From the NCBI GenBank assembly GCA_938003715.1, contig CALKYK010000345.1:1-7749 (forward strand): a stretch of 7,749 nt of DNA, written 5' to 3'. Shown in pieces: positions 1-6,197 of this stretch. Each line of letters begins with the position of its first letter. The stretch's first letter is position 1. This DNA is from an uncultured Gammaproteobacteria bacterium (GTDB taxonomy: Bacteria > Pseudomonadota > Gammaproteobacteria > Steroidobacterales > Woeseiaceae). A program made the translations under genes and the position numbers. The notes beneath the pieces were generated by a model. That model ran no database searches. It saw only the letters and a program-made list of their open reading frames with translations, and was not told the origin of the DNA.

Positions 1-7
1 CGACCAC

Positions 8-61
8 CGGGTATGTCTTTCTTCCTCGAAAAGCCCTTAACTCGGTCGAAAGACATACCCG
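8..61. repeat. Palindromic hairpin 1 (14-bp perfect stem)
   Basis: CGGGTATGTCTTTC (8-21) pairs perfectly with GAAAGACATACCCG (48-61) around a 26-base loop. The loop contains the 20-base core CTCGAAAAGCCCTTAACTCG (25-44), which reappears in reverse complement inside hairpin 2. The outer half of the stem (CGGGTAT) is shared with hairpin 2, but the inner half differs while remaining perfectly paired. There is no T-tract, so it does not look like a simple terminator. Confidence 0.85.
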
Positions 62-177
62 ATGTCCGCCGCCCGTAGCGGCAGGTGCCAGCGACTGGAG
101 AACCACCCCGTTCAGGAGTGGAAATTCGTAGATTTGTGGTTCTCAGGCGTTGGGTTCCTGCTCTCAACCGCAGCGGG

Positions 178-235
178 CCCGGGTATTTGCTCAGAGCGAG
201 TTAAGGGCTTTTCGAGTGAGGAGCAAATACCCGGG
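178..235. repeat. Palindromic hairpin 2 (15-bp perfect stem)
   Basis: CCCGGGTATTTGCTC (178-192) pairs perfectly with GAGCAAATACCCGGG (221-235) around a 28-base loop. The loop holds CGAGTTAAGGGCTTTTCGAG (197-216), the exact reverse complement of the core in hairpin 1. The stem's loop-proximal part (TTGCTC) differs from hairpin 1 (GTCTTTC), with matching changes on both strands of the stem. Confidence 0.85.
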
Positions 236-266
236 GTCGCTGCGGCTCCGGACTCAACACACGTGG

Positions 267-294
267 ATTGCTTCGCCCCTGCGGGGCTCGCAAT
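267..294. repeat. GCAAT/ATTGC-type intergenic hairpin
   Basis: ATTGC (267-271) pairs with GCAAT (290-294), and inside it GCCCC (275-279) pairs with GGGGC (283-287) around a TGC loop. A small asymmetric internal bulge separates the two stems. The arrangement GGATTGCTTCG...CGCAATGACG is the form of a dispersed palindromic repeat seen between genes in many proteobacterial genomes; that comparison is from memory. It is separate from the large inverted repeat to its left. Confidence 0.6.
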
Positions 295-330
295 GACGTT
301 GTTGGTAATGAAGGCGCGCCGGGTAGTTGT

Positions 331-353
331 CGCCCGCCGGGGCGGGCTCCTAC
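331..353 (-). repeat. REP-like element with GTAG head
   Basis: Read on the minus strand, the element begins GTAGGAG and continues into a GC-rich hairpin. On the plus strand GCCCGCC (332-338) pairs with GGCGGGC (341-347), and the CTAC complement of the head lies at 350-353. A GTAG tetranucleotide followed by a GC-rich hairpin is the signature of REP elements mobilised by RAYT (REP-associated tyrosine transposase, TnpA_REP) in Pseudomonas and Xanthomonadales. No RAYT gene lies in this window, so any copy would have been mobilised in trans. Confidence 0.65.
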
Positions 354-368
354 GGTTGGGGTGTTGAG

Positions 369-406
369 CCGTAGGACGTGCCGGTGTCGGCTCCTGTCGT
401 CGGCAC
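369..406 (+). repeat. Possible second, degenerate REP in opposite orientation
   Basis: CCGTAGGA (369-376) is the exact reverse complement of TCCTACGG (348-355), the head of the neighbouring REP-like element, with 13 bases between. It is followed by a weak stem, GTGCCG (378-383) with CGGCAC (401-406), around a 17-base loop. This would give a divergent pair of GTAG-headed elements. The stem is much weaker than that of the first element, so it may be a decayed copy or coincidence. It lies just past the 3' end of the dehydrogenase gene and could also act as a weak transcript-end hairpin, although it has no T-tract. Confidence 0.35.
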
Positions 407-425
407 ATGCTGCAACCGGCGGCGG

Positions 426-1385
426 TCAGTCCACCCTGTTACGGCGCTTGCCCTCGAGGAAGGCCCTGACATTGGCGGCCATCTCGTCGATCGCGTTCTG
501 TCGAGCCTCGAGCGTCGCCCATGCGATGTGCGGCGTCAGCAGCAGGTTGTCGCCGCGATAATCGAGCAGCGGGTTTCCGTTGACCGGCGGTTCCTCGGGC
601 AGCACGTCGATCGCGGCGCCGGCAATGCGCCCGTTTGTGAGCGCTTCGACCAGCGCTTCGGCGTCGACGAGTGCACCGCGAGCGGTATTGACGAGGATGG
701 CGTCGCTTCGCATCCGGGCGATCTCGGCCGCGCCGATCAGATTGCGCGTGTCGTCGGTCAGCGGGCAGTGCAGTGACACGATGTTGCATCGTTCGAGCAA
801 GGCGTCGAAATCCACCCGGCCGTCACCATCCTGCGGCTCGGTGCCGGGACGCCGCGCGATGAGCACGTCCATGCCGAAGTGTTCCGCCGTTCGCGCGACC
901 GCTGCGCCGAGTTCCCCGAAGCCGATGATGCCGATGGTCATCGCCGACAGTTCGCGAATCGGGAAATCGAGCAGGCAGAAATTATTGGCCTGCTGCCATT
1001 TGCCTGTACCGATGGCCGCGTCGTAAGGAGCCACATTGCGGGCGAGATGCAGGATCACGGCGAACACGTGTTCGACGACGGACCGGGTACAGTAGCGACG
1101 AATGTTGCACACGGCGACGTCATGCTGCGCGGCCGCTTCGACGTCGACGTTGTCCACGCCGGTCGCAGTGAGACCGATGAAGCGCAGCGACTTTGCCTCT
1201 CGGATCAGCGCGTCGGTCATCTTCACCTTGTTGAGGATGACGAAATCGGCGCCGTCGATTCGCTCGCGCACGAGTTCCGCGGGCGTATGGTCGAAGGTCG
1301 TCCATTCGTCGAACAGCGAAGCAAGGGGCGCGGCATCGAGGTCGCTCGACGCGACGGTTGCGAAGTCGAGGAAAACGGCTCTCAT
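426..1385 (-). CDS. D-2-hydroxyacid dehydrogenase (NAD(P)-dependent), hydroxypyruvate/glycerate type
   Basis: The 319-residue product is a cytosolic D-isomer-specific 2-hydroxyacid dehydrogenase that interconverts a 2-keto acid and a D-2-hydroxyacid using NAD(P)H. The Rossmann domain has GFGELG at residues 155-160 (GxGxxG). The catalytic triad is visible as R236 in NTARGALVD, E265 in DVLPEEPP and H286 in LLTPHIAW. The MRAVFLDFAT start and the NKV and TATGVDNVD segments are typical of glycerate dehydrogenase/hydroxypyruvate reductase relatives, but substrate cannot be fixed from sequence. The frame is open upstream to 1505, overlapping ppc. I chose the ATG at 1385 because the protein family begins there and the extension has no homology-like content. 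No strong Shine-Dalgarno is seen. It starts 52 bases after the ppc stop, so it is probably the last gene of the operon. Confidence 0.92.
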   Translation of the reverse strand: MRAVFLDFATVASSDLDAAPLASLFDEWTTFDHTPAELVRERIDGADFVILNKVKMTDALIREAKSLRFIGLTATGVDNVDVEAAAQHDVAVCNIRRYCTRSVVEHVFAVILHLARNVAPYDAAIGTGKWQQANNFCLLDFPIRELSAMTIGIIGFGELGAAVARTAEHFGMDVLIARRPGTEPQDGDGRVDFDALLERCNIVSLHCPLTDDTRNLIGAAEIARMRSDAILVNTARGALVDAEALVEALTNGRIAGAAIDVLPEEPPVNGNPLLDYRGDNLLLTPHIAWATLEARQNAIDEMAANVRAFLEGKRRNRVD

Positions 1386-1437
1386 GCTGCGGGGCAGTGA
1401 CTCAGCGTCACACGTACGGATCGGCGCCTCATCGGAT

Positions 1438-4167
1438 TCAGCCGGTGTTCTGCAGGCCCTGCGCGATGCCATTGACGCTGGCCAGCAGGGTGTCGAACAG
1501 CGCACCGTCTTCGCGCCCCTCGTCGCGCCAGCGTTTCAGGAGGTCGATCTGCATCAGGCTCATCGGGTCGACGTAGGGGTTGCGCAGCATGATCGCGCGC
1601 TGCAGCGTCACGTCGCCGTCCAGCAGCGCTTCATGGTCGGAATACTCGAGTATCAGGTCGCGAGTTAGTTCGAACTCGGCTTCGAGCATCGGGAAGAATC
1701 GCTCGTGCAGCTCCCCGGCAAGTTCGGAGTACAGCTTCGCGACGCCGAGGTCGGCCTTTGCCATGACCATTTCGGCATCCGCGGTCAGTGCGCGCATGAA
1801 GTACCACTCGCGAAACATGTCGCGGAACGGCCCATCGTCGAACTGCTTGCTGGCTGCCGCAAGGCCGCTGCCGAGGCCGTACCAGCCGGGCAGGATCAGG
1901 CGGCACTGAGTCCACGCAAACACCCAGGGTATGGCGCGCAGGTTTTCGACGCCCTTGCCCTTGCGCCGCGATGCCGGGCGCGAACCGATGCGCATGCGTT
2001 CGATCAGGTCGATCGGGGTCGCCTGCCGGAAGTAGTCGTAGAACTCCGGCGTCTCGTAGACCAGCTTGCGATAGGTCTCGCGGCTGACGTCGGCGACGAC
2101 CTGCATCATGTCGTGCCACTCGTTCTTGTCGCCGCCGCGATGCTCGGGCAGTGCGGTCGCGAGGGCAACCGACCCGGCGACCTGCTCGAGCGTGCGCAGT
2201 GCGATCGCGCGCAGACCGTATTTCTCGTTGATGATTTCGCCCTGCTCGGTCACCCGCAGGTAGCCATTGACTGTACCGGGCGGGGCACCCAGCACCGCGG
2301 CGTGCGTCTTGCCGCCACCGCGGCTGATCGTGCCGCCGCGTCCATGGAACAGCAAAAGCTCGACGTCGTGCCCGGAGAGCGTGTCGACGAGGTCCACCTG
2401 CGCGTTCTGCAGCGCCCAGCGCGCGGACGCGATTCCGGAGTCCTTGTTGCTGTCGGAGTAGCCGATCATCACGGTCTGCCGGTTGCCGCGCTGCGCGAGA
2501 TGCTCCTGGTACAGCTCGTTGTCGAGCAGCGATTTCAGAATCTCGCGGCCTTCCTGCAGGTCCTCGACGGTTTCGAGGAGCGGGGCGACATCCAGCGGCA
2601 CCTCGTCGCGGCGATTGTGCAGCTCGCTGAAGTTCGACAGGAGAAGCACCGACAAAATGTCGTCGGCGCCCTGGGTCATGCTGACGATGAACGGGCCGAT
2701 GGACCGGTTGCCGTACTTGCGGCGACAAAACGCGATCGCCTGGAACACCGCCAGCGTTTTTCGCGCCTGGACACTTTGCGTCTGCGGCACGGAATCGCGT
2801 GCCCGGATCGCCGCGACGATGCGCTTGGCGCGTTTCTTCGCGGGCCACTCGAGCCAGTCGTCGTGGCCCAGCAGTTCGCCGACGACCTCGCGCAGAACGA
2901 GCGCGTCCTGGCGCACGTCCAGCGTCATGAAGTGAAAACCGAACGTGGCGATGCGGCGCAGCATCCGCTGCACGGCAAACAGTCCGGCGTTGTCTCCCTT
3001 GTTGTTCTCGAGGCTGCGGGCGACGAGCTTGATGTCGTCGCGCAGTTCGCGCGCCGACTCGTAGGGATACGCCTGGTCGTCGTAGGTGGCCTGCAGCCGT
3101 TCCTGCACCAGCCGCATGAACACGCGGTACGGCATGTCGCGGTGGCGCGCCGGCACCTCGTGGTAGGCGTGCTGAAAACTCGCGCGATAATGTTCGATCC
3201 GCTCCAGTAAAGCCTTGTCGACGGTAACGCGTTCCAGTGACTGGCTCAGCTTTGCGGAGATCGCCGCGCATTCGCGGTAGTACAGGTTCAGGATAAGCGC
3301 GCGCTGGCGCGCGAGCGTGGAGCGAATGGTTTTCGCATTGACGTTCGGATTGCCGTCCATGTCGCCGCCGACCCAGGACGCGAAATTCAGTATCCGCGGA
3401 ACACGGATGCCGCTTCCCTCTTCCCCGTACACGCGCACGATCGCGGTCTCGATATCCTCGTAGAACGGCGGCAGCGCCCGGTACAGCACGTCGGTCATGA
3501 AGAACAGCACGTGCTCCAGTTCATCCGCGACCGTCATCTGTTCGGACGGATGCTCGTTCGTCTGCCAGCCTGTCGTCATTTCCAGCTTGATGTTCTCGAG
3601 TGCGACGGTCTTTTCACCCGGCGTCAGGGTCGGGTTCAGCATGTCGATCAGTCGCTTGACGATGTGCTGTTCCTTGCGCAGGATCGTGCGCCGAGTCGGT
3701 TCGGTCGGGTGTGCTGTAAAGACAGGCTCGATGCGCAGCTTGCGCAGGAGCTTCCTGAGTTCCGGCAGCCCGAAGCCGGCCGCCTTCAGCTTGACGAGGG
3801 TTTCCTCGAGCCCGCCCGGCTGGAACAGGCCGACGTCACGCAGGTACTCCCGGCGGCGCCGGATGCGATGCACTTTCTCCGCGGTGTTGACCATCTGGAA
3901 GTACGTGGAGAAGGCGCGAATCACTTCCATCGCGACAGACAGGTCGAGGTTGCGCACCAGGTCGGCCAGCTCCTCGCCCGGCTTCTCGTTGTTTTCACGG
4001 CGGCGAATGGAACGCAAGCGCGCCGTCTCGACGATCTCGAACAGGTCTTCGCCGCCCTGTTCGCGCACCAGTTCGCCTACCAGCGCGCCGAGCATGCGAA
4101 CGTCATCCCGGAGCGGCTGGTCCTTCAGCTCGAACGTGATGTCCTGCCTGCGCAATGCCTTGGCCAT
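1438..4167 (-). CDS. ppc: Phosphoenolpyruvate carboxylase
   Basis: The 909-residue enzyme makes oxaloacetate and phosphate from phosphoenolpyruvate and bicarbonate, replenishing the TCA cycle. It is slightly longer than the E. coli enzyme (883). Catalytic features are intact: H153 in TAHPTEPTRR (E. coli H138), the GGDMDGNP motif (267-274), K575 in GYSDSNKDSG (E. coli K546), and H608 and R610 in FHGRGGTISRGGG (E. coli H579 and R581). Residues matching the aspartate-inhibition site of E. coli are also present: R616, K804, R862 and N907 in the C-terminal QNTG. Aspartate feedback inhibition is therefore expected. The start ATG lies 14 bases after the yajQ stop with no clear ribosome-binding site, suggesting translation coupled to yajQ. 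The first 20 or so residues extend beyond the usual N-terminus, so a slightly later start is possible, but no frame break is seen. Confidence 0.98.
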   Translation of the reverse strand: MAKALRRQDITFELKDQPLRDDVRMLGALVGELVREQGGEDLFEIVETARLRSIRRRENNEKPGEELADLVRNLDLSVAMEVIRAFSTYFQMVNTAEKVHRIRRRREYLRDVGLFQPGGLEETLVKLKAAGFGLPELRKLLRKLRIEPVFTAHPTEPTRRTILRKEQHIVKRLIDMLNPTLTPGEKTVALENIKLEMTTGWQTNEHPSEQMTVADELEHVLFFMTDVLYRALPPFYEDIETAIVRVYGEEGSGIRVPRILNFASWVGGDMDGNPNVNAKTIRSTLARQRALILNLYYRECAAISAKLSQSLERVTVDKALLERIEHYRASFQHAYHEVPARHRDMPYRVFMRLVQERLQATYDDQAYPYESARELRDDIKLVARSLENNKGDNAGLFAVQRMLRRIATFGFHFMTLDVRQDALVLREVVGELLGHDDWLEWPAKKRAKRIVAAIRARDSVPQTQSVQARKTLAVFQAIAFCRRKYGNRSIGPFIVSMTQGADDILSVLLLSNFSELHNRRDEVPLDVAPLLETVEDLQEGREILKSLLDNELYQEHLAQRGNRQTVMIGYSDSNKDSGIASARWALQNAQVDLVDTLSGHDVELLLFHGRGGTISRGGGKTHAAVLGAPPGTVNGYLRVTEQGEIINEKYGLRAIALRTLEQVAGSVALATALPEHRGGDKNEWHDMMQVVADVSRETYRKLVYETPEFYDYFRQATPIDLIERMRIGSRPASRRKGKGVENLRAIPWVFAWTQCRLILPGWYGLGSGLAAASKQFDDGPFRDMFREWYFMRALTADAEMVMAKADLGVAKLYSELAGELHERFFPMLEAEFELTRDLILEYSDHEALLDGDVTLQRAIMLRNPYVDPMSLMQIDLLKRWRDEGREDGALFDTLLASVNGIAQGLQNTG

Positions 4168-4181
4168 CGGGATCGCCGGTG

Positions 4182-4664
4182 TCAGTCCCTGAAGTTGTCG
4201 TACTGCAGCGGCAGCTCGGTGCCCGAATCCTTCAGCAGCGCGATGACCGCCTGCAGATCGTCACGCTTCTTGCCGCTGACGCGCAGCTTCTCGCCCTGGA
4301 TGGACGCCTGCACCTTGATCTTGCTGGCCTTGATCTTCTTCACTAGTTCCTTTGCCAGCGGCGTCTCGATGCCCTGGCGCAGCACGACCTTCTGCCGCGC
4401 CTCGCTGCCGGTGATCTCCGGCTCCTCTTCTTTCAAACAGGCGATGTCGATACCACGCTTGGCGAGTTTCTGCCGCAGGATGTCCAGCATCTGCTTGAGC
4501 TGGAAATCGGTCTGGCTTTTCAGCGAGATGACGTTCCCTTCCAGCGCGAACGATGAGCCCGTGCCCTTGAAATCGAAACGGTTCTGCACCTCGCGGTTTG
4601 CCTGGTCTACCGCGTTGGATGCTTCGTGCGCGTCGTACTCACTCACGACGTCGAATGATGGCAT
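4182..4664 (-). CDS. yajQ: YajQ family nucleotide-binding protein (UPF0234/DUF520)
   Basis: The 160-residue cytosolic protein has the family's usual length and its signature N-terminus, MPSFDVVSEYDAHEASNAVD followed by REVQNRFDFKGTGSS. It also has the characteristic C-terminal stretch KKIKASKIKVQASIQGEKLRVSGKKRDDLQ. The family folds as two RNA-recognition-like alpha/beta domains and binds nucleotides. In Xanthomonas a member binds cyclic di-GMP and acts with a transcription factor to control virulence genes; whether this copy does so is inference. The start is secured by AGGAGG five bases upstream of the ATG. It sits between the lipoprotein gene (37 bases upstream) and ppc (14 bases downstream) in one orientation, consistent with co-transcription. 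Confidence 0.96.
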   Translation of the reverse strand: MPSFDVVSEYDAHEASNAVDQANREVQNRFDFKGTGSSFALEGNVISLKSQTDFQLKQMLDILRQKLAKRGIDIACLKEEEPEITGSEARQKVVLRQGIETPLAKELVKKIKASKIKVQASIQGEKLRVSGKKRDDLQAVIALLKDSGTELPLQYDNFRD

Positions 4665-4669
4665 GGGGT

Positions 4670-4675
4670 CCTCCT
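4670..4675 (-). promoter_or_regulatory. Strong Shine-Dalgarno of yajQ
   Basis: On the minus strand this reads AGGAGG, a full anti-16S match, five bases before the yajQ ATG (4664). It is the strongest ribosome-binding site in the minus-strand cluster. It falls in the 37-base gap after the lipoprotein gene, so yajQ can be translated independently of the upstream gene. Confidence 0.85.
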
Positions 4676-4701
4676 GCCCGGTGCGGGCGTGACTTCTCTG
4701 T

Positions 4702-6030
4702 CTATTGTTCTTGTTCTGACGCCGCGCCGGTGTCGGCGTTCGCAGTTGCTGTCCCGGAAGCTTCGATCAGATCGGCCGGTTCTGCAAGCAGCGAGGTGAT
4801 CAGCGTGCGAAATTCCGCCTGCAGCTTTTCATAATGCTCGCCGGTGCCGGGGCCCATGAACCCGGTGTGAATCTGCCGGACGCGGCCGCCACGGTCGATG
4901 AAAAGGGTGGTCGGGAAAGCGAGCACCGCGTTCAGGGCCGGCAGGGCGCGGCCCGCCTCGGTCTTGTCCGATATACCGGCGATCAGCGTGTCGTACTCGA
5001 TGCCGAACTTGTCGCGAAAACGCCGTACCTGGCGAGCCGCCAGTTCGTGGTCGTCGAAATGCTCGAACAGAAGCGCGACGATCTCCAGGCCCTTGCCGCG
5101 ATACTCCTTGTATAGAGGGGCAAGAAATCGCGCTTCGTCGTTGCAGTTCGGGCACCAGGTTCCCGCGATCGTGACGACGACGACCTTGCCACCGAATTTC
5201 TCATCGGCCAGGGAAACGATGTTGCCGTCCTGGTCCGGAAACGCGAACTCGAACCGCTCGTAGCCCGGGTTCAGGTGCGTCCGCGAATACGCGTCCGGCA
5301 GTTGCGCATTCGCGTTCCGCTCCGCCGACCACTTCTGGTGCCAGGTCGTGCCCGACCAGAAGTCGGCCTCGTGGATACGTCCGTCCTCACCGACCCGTCC
5401 TGAAAAGACAAACGCGTGTGCGCCGTCAAACGTCGTCAGGTGAAATTCGTTGCGCCGGACGTGGCCGGCTAGAAAGCGATGGTCACCGTTGGGATTCAGG
5501 AAGGTGCCGAAAAGCACCGAAACGCGCTGCGCGAACTCGCCGACCGACTGCGTCTCGCTGCCGTCCGGTTCGTAAAACGTTACCGCCCAGCGTCCCGACA
5601 GGTCCTGGAGCGCCGGTGCCGGCGTTTCGACCTGCTCGGCGCTGCCGCGCATGGCGTGGAACGGCATTTCGTCGGTGACGCCGTATCGTTTGACCAGGGT
5701 CAGCGTGCCGGTCAGGCGCCCGTCGCTGTGAGTGGCTCGAATCTCGTTGTTGAAGGCGGGGAACCTGAGCAGCAGCTCGTCGTCTTCGTACTCGACTTCC
5801 TCGATGCGAATGCGTTCACGACCGTTGATCAGCGTTGCCTGGTAGCTATCGCCAACGCGTTTCAGCTCTATGCCGGTTTCAATGTCCCCGCCGGGCAGGC
5901 TGATCGTGGCCTGCCAGTAGCCCGACGCCGGCCCGCTGCCGGCGGTCGGCTCGGAACGCTCCGCGCAGCCGGCAACGAGCGCCAACACCGCGAGTGCCGG
6001 ACAAGCGTTGCGAACCAGTGCGGAAACCAT
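4702..6030 (-). CDS. TlpA-like thioredoxin-fold lipoprotein with two N-terminal beta-rich domains
   Basis: The 442-residue product begins with a lipoprotein signal peptide: positively charged R7, a hydrophobic run (11-20) and lipobox VAGC with Cys22. Residue +2 is Ala, which would direct it to the outer membrane under the enterobacterial Lol rule. Two similar-looking beta-rich segments follow. One begins SGYWQATISLPGG (about 36-128); the other begins SGRWAVTFYEPDG (about 145-237). I do not recognise them, but they may be tandem copies of one fold. A redoxin/TlpA domain (about 255-415) carries WCPNC (C293 and C296) and the cis-proline loop AFPTT (P373), so it is probably an active envelope thiol-disulfide protein. 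The tail is low-complexity and acidic. The frame is open to 6276, but the lipobox fixes the start at 6030, with a weak AGGGG about 8 bases upstream. Confidence 0.9.
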   Translation of the reverse strand: MVSALVRNACPALAVLALVAGCAERSEPTAGSGPASGYWQATISLPGGDIETGIELKRVGDSYQATLINGRERIRIEEVEYEDDELLLRFPAFNNEIRATHSDGRLTGTLTLVKRYGVTDEMPFHAMRGSAEQVETPAPALQDLSGRWAVTFYEPDGSETQSVGEFAQRVSVLFGTFLNPNGDHRFLAGHVRRNEFHLTTFDGAHAFVFSGRVGEDGRIHEADFWSGTTWHQKWSAERNANAQLPDAYSRTHLNPGYERFEFAFPDQDGNIVSLADEKFGGKVVVVTIAGTWCPNCNDEARFLAPLYKEYRGKGLEIVALLFEHFDDHELAARQVRRFRDKFGIEYDTLIAGISDKTEAGRALPALNAVLAFPTTLFIDRGGRVRQIHTGFMGPGTGEHYEKLQAEFRTLITSLLAEPADLIEASGTATANADTGAASEQEQ

Positions 6031-6197
6031 AGCGCGCGCCCCTGCGAAGATCGTGATGCGCTGTCCGGCAGTGTACCGCAGTCGCTGCCCGCCGGCGCGG
6101 CGTGCAATGACAAAAAACCGGCGAAGTACCCGGTTTCGGCTGCCGCAGCCGGCCTGACTCGCTGACAGAATGTGCCGGTGTCCAGGGAAGGATTGCC
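6031..6197. promoter_or_regulatory. Divergent intergenic region with candidate promoters
   Basis: These 167 bases separate the minus-strand lipoprotein gene from the plus-strand reductase-like gene, so promoters for both should lie here. Candidates are weak. TACACT on the minus strand (6075-6070) could be a -10 box about 40 bases before the lipoprotein start, without a good -35. TGACAGAAT (6163-6171) resembles an extended -10 for the plus-strand gene. GAAGGA (6187-6192), five bases before the ATG at 6198, is a good ribosome-binding site for that gene. The region also holds two adjacent hairpins (6112-6136 and 6137-6151). Confidence 0.4.
6112..6136 (-). terminator. Terminator-like hairpin with T-tract, minus strand
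   Basis: AAACCGG (6115-6121) pairs with CCGGTTT (6130-6136) around an eight-base loop. Read on the minus strand, the stem is followed directly by more T residues, giving six T in a row. This is the form of a Rho-independent terminator. It faces the lipoprotein gene and lies 82 bases upstream of its start. It could stop antisense transcription from the right, or act as a leader attenuator if the lipoprotein promoter lies beyond it. A second small hairpin, CGGCTG (6137-6142) with CAGCCG (6146-6151), adjoins it. Confidence 0.5.

Larger units (their letters stand above)
8..235. repeat. Large imperfect inverted repeat, each arm with its own hairpin
   Basis: Two arms of about 100 bases (8-106 and 136-235) are imperfect reverse complements around a 29-base spacer (107-135). 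The symmetry centre stays near position 121 at every scale: the inner GAGAACCAC/GTGGTTCTC pair (98-106/136-144), the 20-base shared cores (25-44/197-216), and the outer hairpins (8-61/178-235). Net indels between the arms are therefore minimal. Similarity continues to the left edge (CGACCACCGGG at 1-11 against the reverse complement of 229-239), so the left arm probably runs past the window. No ORF, transposase or target duplication is visible. It resembles a REPIN/BIME-like or MITE-like intergenic element. Its family is not recognised. Confidence 0.8.

Noticed and set aside
8..235. CRISPR array or tandem repeat
   Set aside because: The repeated units are only two and are in inverted orientation with no regular spacers.
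62..561. Small open frames across the left intergenic region (62-367, 112-408 minus, 268-561)
   Set aside because: They run through palindromic repeats and the dehydrogenase antisense strand, have no ribosome-binding site and no domain-like composition.
1397..1411. GTGAC/GTCAC inverted repeat before the dehydrogenase start as an operator
   Set aside because: Only a 5-bp stem with a 5-base loop inside a probable operon gap; expected by chance at this GC content.
1386..1505. 40-codon N-terminal extension of the D-2-hydroxyacid dehydrogenase
   Set aside because: It overlaps the ppc 3' end in another frame and precedes the well-recognised family start MRAVFLDF; the ATG at 1385 gives the usual length.
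1705..3210. Long 501-codon plus-strand open frame antisense to ppc (and other long frames at 1631-3271 and 3511-4692)
   Set aside because: The ppc product is complete with every catalytic motif on the minus strand. The antisense frames are low-complexity Arg/Ala/Val-rich products of GC-rich codon bias with no recognisable domain or ribosome-binding site.
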